Shown here piece after piece: positions 1-8,855 of a stretch of 13,812 nucleotides of DNA. Below the pieces are notes generated by a model that worked only from the letters and a program-made list of their open reading frames with translations, was not told where the DNA came from and made no database searches. This DNA comes from Spirogloea muscicola. Its lineage: Eukaryota; Streptophyta; Zygnematophyceae; Spirogloeales; Spirogloeaceae. The position numbers were made by a program, and so were the translations under genes. The stretch is taken from contig WELB01000032.1 in assembly GCA_009602725.1 (NCBI GenBank), forward strand, positions 7,838-21,649. Direction: 5' to 3'. How positions within the stretch are numbered: the stretch's first letter is position 1; each line of letters opens with the position of its first letter.

Positions 1-1261
1 CCGCCGGCGACGGCGCGCCGGCCGCCGTGGCCGTCGCCGAGCCCATTCCGACGACGGCCGCGGCCTCGTGGGAGCTCTTTGCGGCGGCGGCCTCGGGGGA
101 GTGGGACGGCTACGGCGCAGACTTCGGGCCGCGCGGCGAGCCGCTGGAGCTCCCGGACTCGGCGGTCCCGGCGGCATTCAAGGACTGGGGCGTCGGCGTC
201 TGCGACTGGCAGACCCAGTGCCCGACGCTGGCAGACACTGCCGGCGGCGGCGGTCGTGGGCCCCGGCTCTATGCCCGCCTCGTGCGGCTGCTCCCCACCG
301 TCGGCTGCGAGGCGGACGCCGCCACGGCGTACAGCGCCGAGGAGCGCGTCGCCGGGCTGGGCTCCGCCGCCGGCGCCCTGGCCTTCAGGTCTGTCCTACG
401 CCGCTGTGGTGCTGCCGCTGCTGCAGCCTCCATGTTGATATGGTCCGTCCAGCATCTCGTCCAGCATCGACGTGCCGGCGCTGATGTCGGAGGAGCTCGA
501 CGGAGACGAGGTGCTGCGCCTGACCTGCATTGCCCCATGATGGTGCACCCTCCAGGCCAGATGGGTCTTACAACACCGTGTGGCCAGGCGTCGGTAAGCT
601 CTCGGAGAGCGCCACGCAGGGCAGCGCGCTCAAGGTCGTGCGGCGGAACGAGGTGGACGGTGACGCCTGGGAAGTGGAGCACTGCTTGGTCGGCGAAGAG
701 CTCTTGCCGCGCCTCAAGACCTCCGTGCGCGCAAGAGTCCGCATCCTACAGCGGCTCCGTGGCAGCCGCGCAGCTGGCGCACTCCCTATGCTTGTCGGCC
801 TGACTGTCTACCGGGAGAGGTGGGAGGGTCCCTTCCGCAACGGCGAGTCGCTTGGCGGCTGCAGCACCTCAGGCGCCAGCTTTGCTGAGCTGCCAAGGCT
901 CCAGGCTGCAGAGCTGGCGGGCCGCTGGCTTGCAGACTGCTCTGTAGCGGATCCATCCGAGGTGGCCGGTGAAGGCAAGCTTGGCCGGCAGGGTGCGGTG
1001 GCGGAACTACGAATGGCTGGGCAGCGTGAGGAGGCAATGGTGCTGCCTGAAGACGACGGCAGTTCGGAAATACTGCTTCCCAAGGGCATGTGGTCCTTGC
1101 TGCGGGGCCTCGTCAACGGCGGCTTTGCGCTCGACGCAGGCTGGCTCGTTGAGTCTGGCCAGGCCATCATTTCGACAGTGGCATTCGACGCCGATAACAG
1201 GCTTCAGGTCGATCCGAGGCCCTTTCACCTCTGCATCGCCGCTTGCAATACAAGCAGTTGA
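1..1261 (+). CDS. Conserved green-lineage protein of unknown function (DUF3598-like), 5' partial, two exons
   Basis: Exon 1 runs from the window edge (frame starts at base 3) to 388 and exon 2 from 556 to the TGA at 1259-1261. The intron 389-555 has donor TTCAG|GTCTGT and acceptor CCTCCAG|G. Splicing joins ALAF to RPDGSYNTVWPG in frame, giving 363 visible residues. Visible conserved-looking blocks are SGEWDGYGADF (about 31-41), CDWQTQCPTLAD, TVGCEADAATAY, YRERWEGPFRNGESLGG (about 214-230) and ILLPKGMWSLL...AGWLVESGQAIIST (about 301-336). I recall similar blocks in plant proteins that resemble the cyanobacterial/plastid DUF3598 (lipocalin-like) family, but this link is from memory and the function is unknown. 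The frame is open to the window edge with no ATG, so the start, and any plastid transit peptide, lies upstream. The apparent frame changes between 388 and 556 are explained by the intron. Confidence 0.75.
389..555 (+). other. Intron of the unknown-function gene
   Basis: This GT-AG intron is 167 bases long. The donor has C at position +3 (GTCTGT) but keeps the exonic AG. All frames carry stops or frame conflicts here, and removing the segment restores one continuous protein. Confidence 0.75.
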
Positions 1262-1508
1262 TTCTCTAGCAGCACTTGGCCACAATGAATATACATGCAC
1301 AATAACACCCCTCACATTTTAATTGCACTAATGCTCAGCACCATGTCCAATGGGCAGGGAAGCTCAATCAACACGTTGTCGCGTGCTTAGAAGAGGGTGG
1401 CAGACGCGGAAATGGAAGGTCCCAGGCACTATCGGACATATGTGATAGACTAGCACAACAGAGTGACAAATATGTACAGGCTGGTCCACCAGGATTCAGA
1501 AGGCGAGC
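1262..1508. other. Convergent intergenic / 3'-UTR spacer
   Basis: The 247 bases between the stop codons of two convergent genes must hold both 3' UTRs. I see no TGTAA or AATAAA poly(A) signal in it and no other gene-like content. Confidence 0.6.
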
Positions 1509-2926
1509 TCAGCTTGGCAGTGCCTGCCGAGGCTCCTGCTCCTGCGCTACCAGGCTGTCAATCTCCCGCTGCATGCTCGGGCTGTAGAGCTGGCGGCCAT
1601 ATGGTGCAATCAGGTTGTGGCGCAGGACCTGCGCAGGCAACAGACAGCTGCCTCCAGAATGAGCCAGTTGCTACCTGACATTAGCCTTCTGATGCCGACC
1701 TTGAAGACCTGTTGATTGACATAGAGGGGTTATATAATCCCACACAACTGCAGCAATTTACCAGAGACTTTGTTCAGTCAGCCGTGCCGGCTCTTTTGCC
1801 ACTTTCTAAAGTGCGAGCACCTTCTTCCGGATCTGGTCAATGTCGGCCTTGAGAAATGCCGCCTCCTGACTCCAGCGCTGCTCCTGCGCCGCCGCATCCT
1901 CCCGCCCGTCTGTGACAGAAAGTTATCAGAGGTCGTTATGCAAAAGCTTATGCAAAGTTCTCAGCACTTACTACAGCCAACCCAGCTGCATTTTATCACA
2001 GCCGAGCCAGCTGCATCAGGTGCGTGACCAAGTAACAAGCCCTCGCACCTCGGCTGCGGTGCCATGCGACCGCCAAGGCCCTCCGCCACCGCCGCAACAG
2101 GAACTGGATCTCTGTGACAGCGAAGCCTTGCAATTTAGCGGATGCCTGCAGCTCTACCGACGAGCTCTCTCGAAGCTTCCAGAAGCCACCCAGCGAGGTC
2201 AGAAAGTACCGGCAAGTGTGACTAAAGCTGAGAGCGATAGCGGGTGAGCAAGGAGCCGCCAGCCTCAGGTTCTCATTAGCATGAGGACGTCGACGACCTT
2301 TGTGAGCCTCCACCCAATCGGGCGCGAAGCCGGCGTTCTTGAGGATGCGGAACGCCATCTCGTCGGCGGGGTCGGCGTGGTGGTGGCCGCCGCCGTCGCC
2401 GCCAGAGCCAGCCGCTCCCGGGAGCTCCTTGCCACGGCCGGGGAGCTCGTCGAACAGGCCCTCGCGCATCGCCTGCTGGATGCGCTGCTCCACGACGCTC
2501 GCGGCGACGTCGGTCGCCGTGCTGCAGCGACGCAGGCAGCCAAAGCCACAGCCGTCGTTGAGCTCGTCGCGAGGAAACGTCCGCCAGCCGGCACTGCCAT
2601 GGCGGCTGCCACCGCCGCTACCTGAGGGCGTCGCGGCTGTCCCGGAGCTCCGGAGGGAGCTTGCGCTGCGCCGCCTTCCACTTGGCCACGCGCAGCCGCT
2701 CCAGCGCCTCGCGCACCGCGGCCTTCGTCCGGGTCCCGGCCCCCGCGGCCGCTGTCTCCGCCCCCGGCGTCGTCCCCAGTGTGTCGACCTCGACTGCTCC
2801 GGCAGCCCCCGTCCAGCAGCTGCGCGCCTGCGCCAGCTTCGCGGCGGCGGCGGCTGCGGCGATGGCCGGCGAGGCGCCGCCTCGACGCAGCGCCGCGAGC
2901 AGCGGGGCCGGAGGCGGCGGCGCCAT
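1509..2926 (-). CDS. DnaJC28-conserved-domain (DUF1992) protein, five exons
   Basis: Exons on the minus strand are 2926-2622, 2521-2298, 2111-2049, 1909-1821 and 1628-1509 (TGA at 1511-1509). They total 801 bases, a 266-residue protein, and all junction phases agree. The ATG at 2926 sits in a strong context (GGCCATGG). The first ~100 residues are Ala/Arg-rich and may hold an organelle transit peptide. The family block begins near residue 110 with VVEQRIQQAMREGLFDELPG, followed by a Gly/His-rich insert (GSGGDGGGHHH), then AFRILKNAGFAPDWVEAHKE, LRRWRRALAVAWHR and the C-terminal VLRHNLIAPYGRQLY (residues 228-242). This order matches the DUF1992/DJC28 domain of DNAJC28. No J domain with an HPD motif is visible, as in bacterial and many plant members. 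The molecular role is poorly known. It lies downstream of UVSSA on the same strand. Confidence 0.87.
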
Positions 2927-3870
2927 GGCCGCCGCCACCTGAGTCCGCGGTGCTCAGCTCTGCACTAGCTGTGCCCAGAATGCCTTATGCTTTTTTCTAT
3001 GCCTCTTCAGGCCCCGCAGTCGCTGCTTAGCTCGTAGTTTGGCCCCTTCGAACCTTGTCAACTCTATTCGGGCTGGCTTCTCACAGCCCTTGCCCCCATT
3101 GGGAGAGCCACTTCTTTTTTCTAAACCCGCGACTCCTCAGGTCTCCAGAGAACCCCGTGATTAGAAAGACAGTAGGGGGTGATGGCTGATTGGCCAGAAA
3201 TCAGAAAGCCTTGTATCAATACGTGACACCTCCACAACCAGTCCTGTGACTAAGAGGCCTCCACGAAGGATGAACGCTGGATACCTTCAACAAAAATTGC
3301 GCTAGATGCCGCCACTGCCCCTGCATGCAGCCCGCCGGCTGCCAGCCCCCCTCCCCTGCACCACCCCACCTTCTATCCGCCACCGTGTGACACGGCCGCC
3401 TTCGTTAGTTGTTGCTTGCCAGAAGCAAGTCGCCAGTCAGTCAACATCTGGACATCCTTGTCTTCTTAGTCAATGAGCTCCACAGGATTATTTGCTTGTG
3501 CTCTTGCTGATTCAGAGATTTGACAACGACAGATGTATCAAGACATATCGGGGATCAACATCTCAATTCCGGCCTTCTTAACAACACCAAGAGTTGAAGT
3601 GAGTCAGGGCTTATCCAAGCACTAGCTCTTCACAGCACAACTCAATAGCTTGAGAAGATTCGCAAATGGCACCAGAAACCCTTTGCACCTTTAGCTTCCT
3701 TATGTATCACGAAGTTGCAATCCTAGCAGAAGGAAATGCCTAAGAGGGCACTGAGCGACTGCATGCAAAATACGTTTTATACACTTTCAGAGTACTGCCA
3801 TGGTAGGTGAGCTTGGGCTGCTGTTGCAAGTGGCAGCCGGAGAAGCTTGCCCGCGCGAGGCAGATGTCAC
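2927..3870. other. Intergenic region between UVSSA and the DnaJC28-like gene
   Basis: This holds the promoter and 5' UTR of the DnaJC28-like gene (next to 2927) and the 3' UTR of UVSSA (next to 3870). Base composition falls towards AT compared with the flanking exons. I see no RNA gene, no recognisable coding exon and no mobile-element ends. Confidence 0.5.
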
Positions 3871-6798
3871 TCATGCTGCCTCCCAGCGGTTTGGATACGA
3901 TTCACGATACCGCCGGTCCTCCTCGCGCGCCACCTGAGCCACAGTGGCGTCCTTCACGCGGCCGCTGAGCAGCCGCCGTGCGATGCGCTCGCGCACCGTT
4001 GGCTTGGGCCGCAGCATTGCTGCCAGCGATATCTTCTTGCGAGCTCCCACACCCTGCTGCAGTGACTTGCTGCCACCGCCGCCCTCCAGGTCCTCGCCCA
4101 GAAGCTCACTGAGGCCCTGGGCGCTCCCAGCCATTCCAGCGGCCCGCAGCACGGCCTCATTGTGCGCCTTTGCCTGGGCAGCATCCACACGCCGCCGCCG
4201 CTGCAAGGACGCCCTCGGTACCTCCGCCACATCGCTGTCGTGCTGCCGGATTATTGCCACTGCCTGCTGCGCTACCTCTGCGGGTGCGTCCTCGCGCCTG
4301 CCGTCAGCGTCTGCGCCGCCACCAGCAGCGCCGGTCACCTGATCATCCACCGGCGCCACCCGGCCTGCCACAGGACGCATCTCAGTGCCCATGGTCCTTG
4401 GCTGCGCCAGCTTCAGCCGCCGCCCCTGCCGCTGGTCCCCTGCCATGCCTCTGTCTTGTTTTCGGATGTTTGCCACTGCCTGCAGCGCTACCTCTGCGAG
4501 TGCCTGGTTGCGCTTGTTGTCGGCGTCTGCACCACTAGCAGTGGCTGCCTGATCCTCCACCGGTGCTCCTCCGCCTGCTGCTCTCTGCATCTCCGGGGCC
4601 GTGGTCAGCAGCACCTCAGGTTTAAGCTGCAGGCCCTGCCGCAGGCTTGCTGCCACCTTCAGCAACCTTCCTGCTGCTGGCTGCACCACGGCAGGTCTTT
4701 GGTCGTCGACAGAAGCCGTCCCACGGAGAGGCCGGCCGTTGTCGTCACGGGGAATGATGACGCCGTGGAGAGGGCACTTCACGAGGTCCTTACGCTGGCA
4801 GAGTCGCCCATCCCACAATGGCGCCCGGCACGGCACAGCCGGCGCCTGCTGTGGTGGCGCATAAGTTGACACAGGCGTCGCAAGCTCGCGGAAACGCTCT
4901 GCCGGCACCGCTGCATCGGCGTCCACACGACCCCAGTGGTTGTCAAGCTGCATCCCATGGCTTGATGCCCGAATGAGCTCCTCGCTACCCCAGCGCTCCA
5001 ACCCGGGGCCCCACGGCACACGTGGCGCTGCCGCCGCCAGCTCCCGTCGCAGCCGCCGCTGTGGGGACTCGACCTCGCCGCCGCTTGCGCTGGGGGGGGT
5101 CGCCGGTGCAGCATTTGGTGGCATGGTGACCTCATTGGTCGCCAGGCAAGCATTGGCAAGAGTGATAGGAGCCTCCAAAGCATGACCGCGCATGAGCTTG
5201 TCACCTGAGGCTTCATCTGGCACCAAGCCGGACTCCCACTCAAGCTCATCCTCGGCCCTGGCGCTGCTCAGAGGCTGCACGCCTAGCTCCAAGCACCGAG
5301 CGCTCGCTGCTGCCAGCTGATTACGCAGGTCGATTGTGGCACACAGCAGCTGTCCCTTTTGCGAGTCCTCTATGTCCACCCGCATCAGGGTTGAAAGCCA
5401 CTCCTGCAGAGCAGGCTCACAAAGAGATGCTTCAGAACCATACCCGTTCAGCATGCTCCTCCATGGGCTCAACATGCCTTAGTGAGCAGTCGACATGAAG
5501 GGGGCTGACTAAGGGGCCTAGGTAGACTTGCTCAAGGAATGACTGAGTTGCAACATCACTCTTTCAGAGCTCAGCATACACAAATTGAAGTGGAGTCCTC
5601 AGTAAGAGCAGGCATGGGCACGGCCGAATACAGCAGTAAAACAAGGCCATCAATTCACCTGCACGCTTGGCGAATGCTTCTCATTTACGGCTTTCTGGAG
5701 CTCGCGCAGCATGTCAAAGACGACACCGTTGTCCGCCGACTCCGTCACAAGAGCCTGGGTGCCAGTGTTGGCAACCTCGCGCAGTGGCGCCCGCAGTCTG
5801 GTGATCTCATACTGCTCGCCCTCATCGCCAGAGTCACTATGCTCATCCACAGGGGCGGGCTGTGCTGCCGTCGCAAGAGCGCCGCCGTTTGTACCGGCAT
5901 CGTCAACCCTTGGCACGCGCGGCACCAGGATGCCAAATGCCTCCTCCATCTGGGCCAGCGTTGAAAGCACCTCCTGGCTGGCCTTCCCGAAGTTGGCAAG
6001 GAGGGCTTCGTAGCGGCCGCGGTACAGCTCGCGAACACGAGCCTCCTTCTCATCGCGCTGCCGCTGAGCCGCCTCCGCTCGCTCCCGCAGGTTGGGGAAC
6101 TGCATCCGCAGCGTGTCCTTGAGGTAGTGGTAGCCCAAGTCGACCTGACAGCCAATTCCAGGGGCAGCAGCTTAGTAGTGTACCACTTTGCCACCACCTT
6201 GCTCAGATTGCTAGGCTAAGTGACTACAGATCAACAACTACTCCAACCTTCAAATGATCATTGATATTAGCTTATGAATTACTTGCTATTATCTAGCAAC
6301 AGAACTGAAACTCTTATGTTTCTATATGTTTGCCGCCTACAAACGAGCTCTGCAGCGGCCACTGAGCTGCAGGCGGCACGCGGCCAACTTGAAGGCACGA
6401 CGAGGGCCGCGTCGCCTGACCGTACCTGGCGGTAGTGCAGGCCGAAGGCGTCACTCCAGCGCTCCACGGCCTCGATGGCAAGGCGGCGCAGGAGCGCGGC
6501 GCGGTCGGCTGGCGGCGGCAGCGGGCGGTCCGGCTGGTAGCCGACGGTGAGCTGCAGGAAGGCGTCGAAGCCCGGCTCGACGAGCAGCGCGCGGAAGAGG
6601 CGCGAGCGCATGAAGAGCGCGTCGATGCCGTGCAGCGCCATCAGCCGCACCTGGGCGTGCGGCCTGCGGAGCTTGTCCTGCAGCGCCTCGGCAGCGGCGG
6701 CGACGCCGTCGGCGGACGCCCGCGCCNGCCACGGTCCGCGCGCCCTCCGCGCCGTCCGCTGCGGCAGCGGCGGCGGCGGCGGCGGCGGCTGCGGCCAT
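3871..6798 (-). CDS. UVSSA: UV-stimulated scaffold protein A (UVSSA), three exons
   Basis: Exons are 6798-6426, 6144-5659 and 5403-3871 (TGA at 3873-3871), about 796 residues; human UVSSA is about 709. UVSSA binds stalled RNA polymerase II and brings in TFIIH for transcription-coupled repair in the nucleus. After an N-terminal 13-Ala tract, the VHS/ENTH-like helical domain shows LMALHGIDALFMRSRLFRALLVE and AIEAVERWSDAFGLHYRQ, continuing in exon 2 with GYHYLKDTLRMQFPNL. Exon 3 opens with EWLSTLMRVD. An acidic EDELEWESGLVPDE lies at about 337-350. The C-terminal DUF2043 block has WGPGLERWG, NHWGRVD and the zinc-knuckle Cys478-x9-Cys488-x7-Cys496-x2-His499 followed by GVIIPRDDNGRP. A basic tail follows (AKAHNEAVLRAA, RERIARRLL). 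Oddities are the n at 6726, which breaks the frame unless dropped, and a 70-72 residue internal duplication. Introns 6145-6425 and 5404-5658 are both phase 0. Confidence 0.93.
4225..4641 (-). repeat. In-frame tandem duplication inside UVSSA exon 3
   Basis: Two diverged copies of about 70-72 codons lie end to end. The first starts RQGLQLK (about 4641) and the second RQGRRLK (about 4431). Each then carries EM(Q/R)..AG..APV(E/D)DQ, GADAD and AEVA(L/Q)QAVA.IR..D. At DNA level a near-identical 27-base run (GCCACTGCCTGC[T/A]GCGCTACCTCTGCG on the plus strand) starts at 4256 and again at 4472, 216 bases apart. The C-terminal copy precedes the family-conserved AKAHNEAVLR segment, so the other copy is probably the added one. 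Confidence 0.8.
6757..6798 (-). repeat. GCC-repeat encoding a 13-alanine tract at the UVSSA N terminus
   Basis: A run of GCC/GCA codons directly follows the start ATG at 6798-6796. It reads as 13 alanines and is likely to be length-variable. Confidence 0.7.
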
Positions 6799-6902
6799 GG
6801 AGGCGGTGGAAGTGTTGCTGAGGAATAGCAGACGGTATGCGGCACCCGGCAAACGGCGTGCCTGACGGGGTGACGGCCTTCTGCTCGTGTGCCCAACGCT
6901 CT

Positions 6903-6954
6903 TTATCCCACGCGCGCTGCGTCGCCCCGGTCGTTTATCCCACGGGCGCTCGCG
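6903..6954 (+). promoter_or_regulatory. Two USE-like upstream elements of the U1 gene
   Basis: TTATCCCACG occurs at 6903-6912 and again at 6935-6944, each followed by a similar GC-rich tail (CGCGCTGCG / GGCGCTCGCG). The core TCCCAC matches the plant snRNA upstream sequence element (RTCCCACATCG). The second copy spans -76 to -67 from the U1 5' end, the usual plant position. Its roughly 37-base gap to the TATA-like box fits the Pol II-type spacing and not the shorter Pol III spacing. Confidence 0.7.
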
Positions 6955-6980
6955 ACGCCTCGCTCACCAGGCCGAGGGCT

Positions 6981-6988
6981 TCATAAAC
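6981..6988 (+). promoter_or_regulatory. TATA-like box of the U1 gene
   Basis: TCATAAAC lies at -30 to -23 from the U1 5' end, in an otherwise GC-rich flank. The position is right for a plant snRNA TATA box, but the match is imperfect. Confidence 0.55.
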
Positions 6989-7010
6989 GGCGGCCCGCTG
7001 CGATGCAAAC

Positions 7011-7170
7011 ATACTTACCTGGGCGGGGTCGATCGGTGATCACCAAGGCCGATGGCCTAGGATAGGCCCGTCCATTGCACTACGGTCGGGCCGACTCCTA
7101 GCACGCCGGTACTCCCGGTGCTGCACGTCACAATTTGTGTCCGCGGGGGCTCGCGCTTGCGCGGCCCCTA
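7011..7170 (+). ncRNA. U1: U1 spliceosomal snRNA
   Basis: U1 snRNA pairs with 5' splice sites at the start of spliceosome assembly. The RNA starts with ATACTTACCTGG, the exact complement of the donor consensus. Stem-loop I carries ATCACCAAGG (7039-7048), the U1-70K site, with C where animals and plants usually have G. Stem-loop II keeps the U1A loop motif ATTGCAC inside TCCATTGCACTACGG. A GC-rich stem-loop III follows. The Sm site is AATTTGTG at 7132-7139. The terminal hairpin is GGGGCTCGCG-CTTG-CGCGGCCCC. The length of about 160 bases fits the usual ~164, and the 3' end is approximate. The USE and TATA-like elements upstream support a Pol II-transcribed gene. It is divergent from UVSSA, with about 212 bases between the two starts. 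Confidence 0.96.
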
Positions 7171-7194
7171 CACAAAGCCACAAACACAACTGGG

Positions 7195-7350
7195 ACCCTG
7201 CATTAGCAGTCGGAGCTCTCCGGAGCGCAGTCCGACCTCCGCCGAGACCAACGTCGCACTAGGTTTATCGTGTCCATTGGAAGCGCCACTTCTGTCGTGT
7301 CCGTGGAGGTCCCTGCGCGGTCCCTAGAAGAAGCCGCAAACTGAACTAGG
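7195..7350 (+). pseudogene. Decayed partial U1 snRNA copy (candidate)
   Basis: Pieces of the neighbouring U1 recur here in the same order but diverged: ACCAACGTCG (compare ACCAAGGCCG of stem-loop I), CTAGGTTTATCGTGTCCATTG (compare CTAGGATAGGCCCGTCCATTG), then GTGTCCGTGGAGG...TGCGCGGTCCCTAG (compare GTGTCCGCGGGGG...TGCGCGGCCCCTAC). The 3' flank is also shared: AGCCGCAAACTGAACTAGG against AGCCACAAACACAACTGGG. There is no ATACTTACCTG 5' end, no Sm site and no intact ATTGCAC loop, so it should not be a functional U1. The match was made by eye and could be partly chance. Confidence 0.4.
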
Positions 7351-7357
7351 GTGTGTT

Positions 7358-7389
7358 TCCCAGCTCTCCAGTTGCAGTTCTGGAGCTCC
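7358..7389. other. Short inverted repeat
   Basis: AGCTCTCCAG and CTGGAGCT flank an 8-base TTGCAGTT loop downstream of the U1 copies. It may be a chance hairpin, and I assign no function. Confidence 0.3.
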
Positions 7390-7601
7390 AACCCCGTCGA
7401 TAGCAGGACTTCACTATACCATCTTCAGGTCATACTATTTCATGCATCGATTAATCTCCCCCCAATTGTATGTTGAACGAATCTGCACCATTGGGCCAAG
7501 TAGCACTGTATCTTCTATTTCGCAAGAAGGGTAGACATCAAAACACACCGTGCTGTTTGAGATTGCATAACCTGGGTTAATCTTTGAGCATCCACCTCTT
7601 C

Positions 7602-7643
7602 GAGCACTTAAGTACTTGAATACTCCGGGAGCACTTTAGTACT
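7602..7643. repeat. Short direct repeat
   Basis: GAGCACTTAAGTACT (7602-7616) and GAGCACTTTAGTACT (7629-7643) differ by one base and are 27 bases apart. No function is evident. Confidence 0.6.
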
Positions 7644-8819
7644 CCATGCCAAGGCATTCAATGGCCTTTGCTGATTCTAAAATGATCAATTCATGCTTCC
7701 ACTTGTTCGTTCCTGTAACGTGCCAAGGACGTGAGCACCAAATTCTGCTACAGAAGCATTGCTATGTGAGTATGTATGTAGCCACGACTTTCTTCTCCAA
7801 TGTCCCCAAGCTATGAGCCAGTCAGCTTGCCGTCAGCCTTGTGCTGCTGGGTAGGTGCCGAGAAGAGTGTATGTGAGCAGGCTCCTTACTGAAGGAATGT
7901 ATTGTCAGGATCTGCTCAGGAGTATTTACTTGCCTTCCATGTTGCAGTAAGAGCATTGGGTAATCAACGTCCACTTGAGTGCCGGAGTGCCAGGTACCAC
8001 AACTCAGGCTTCAGCGCGTTGACTGTTATCTGTGTGCCTATGCAGGTAGTACATTTGCAGGCAGACATACATGCGGATGCTGCAGCAAAGTCCCTTAAGC
8101 GACTGGCCGTGCTGCCTAGTCTAAGAGCACGAAAACGCACAGAAGCAGTCAAGCTAGCAAGTTGACTGGCCGTGCAAGGTAAGGCAGGATGCAACGAGCG
8201 TATCATTGCACTGGAAGCGCACAAAGTAATGGCTGCAGCAGAGTTGTCTGAGGTGACTGGGTTTATGCGACTAGAATTACAGGCTGTGGTATCACTGCCA
8301 CTGGTGCAAGTGTGTAGGCAAGATGCACGAGTGCGTTTGATGCCTGGCTGCGGAGGAGCGCCCCTAGCCGTGCTTGGGTGGGGGTGCACCAAGGAACTTG
8401 GCAACCGTGCAGATGGTGCGAGGCCACGGTGCCCTCCCCACTCTGGAGTCAACATTTCGAGCCATACTCTACACACCGACCTCAAGCCTTTACCCTCTGG
8501 CCACCACCACGTATCTTTTCACCCGTGCACGGCTTAAGTGTAGATGCAGCAGGTTGCAGACGCTCGTGAAACTCAGGTTTCTGTGGCAACGTCCACGTGC
8601 TGCAAACCTGTCGTGTCCCAATAGCTGTCTGCTAGCTGCTCGCTGGTGCCACTAGATCGCTGCTATCTACGCACTCTGGTCCACAGAGCTCAACCTGCGA
8701 AGGCGTTGAGTCGTCCACAGGTGCCAGCGCCTGTCCATTTTCGCTCCTGGCATTCGACGCTTGACGCAGTAGTCATAGATGTCAAAAACACCAGCACTAA
8801 ATTGTGAGAAAAAAGTAAG

Positions 8820-8855
8820 TTCTTGCAAGTATAGGCCTTCTTGCAAGTATAGGCC
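8820..8855. repeat. Perfect 18-base tandem duplication
   Basis: TTCTTGCAAGTATAGGCC occurs twice in a row (8820-8837, 8838-8855). Being 18 bases, it does not change any reading frame. Confidence 0.9.

Noticed and set aside
389-555. Apparent frameshifts in the first gene (three frames used between about 380 and 560)
   Set aside because: A single GT-AG intron 389-555 joins exon 1 to exon 2 in frame and gives the expected ALAFRPDGSYNTVWP junction.
1262-1805. TGTAA poly(A) signal typical of many chlorophytes
   Set aside because: No TGTAA occurs on the plus strand after the first gene's stop in this stretch, so I do not call a poly(A) signal.
2522-2621. Apparent frameshift between the N terminus and the DUF1992 block of the DnaJC28-like gene
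   Set aside because: A 100-base GT-AG intron (CTCAG|GTAGCG ... GCTGCAG|C) explains it with the correct phase.
3031-3830. tRNA or other RNA gene in the UVSSA-DnaJC28 spacer
   Set aside because: No cloverleaf, no A/B box pair and no known RNA motif could be seen.
4162-4869. Long plus-strand open frame (235 codons) antisense to UVSSA
   Set aside because: It is a GC-rich shadow of UVSSA exon 3, which has family motifs on the minus strand; the antisense product is Cys/His/Pro-rich with no domain.
7964-8485. Minus-strand open frame of 173 codons
   Set aside because: It is Ser/Ala/Cys-rich with no motif, lies antisense to another open frame and has no supporting splice or family evidence.
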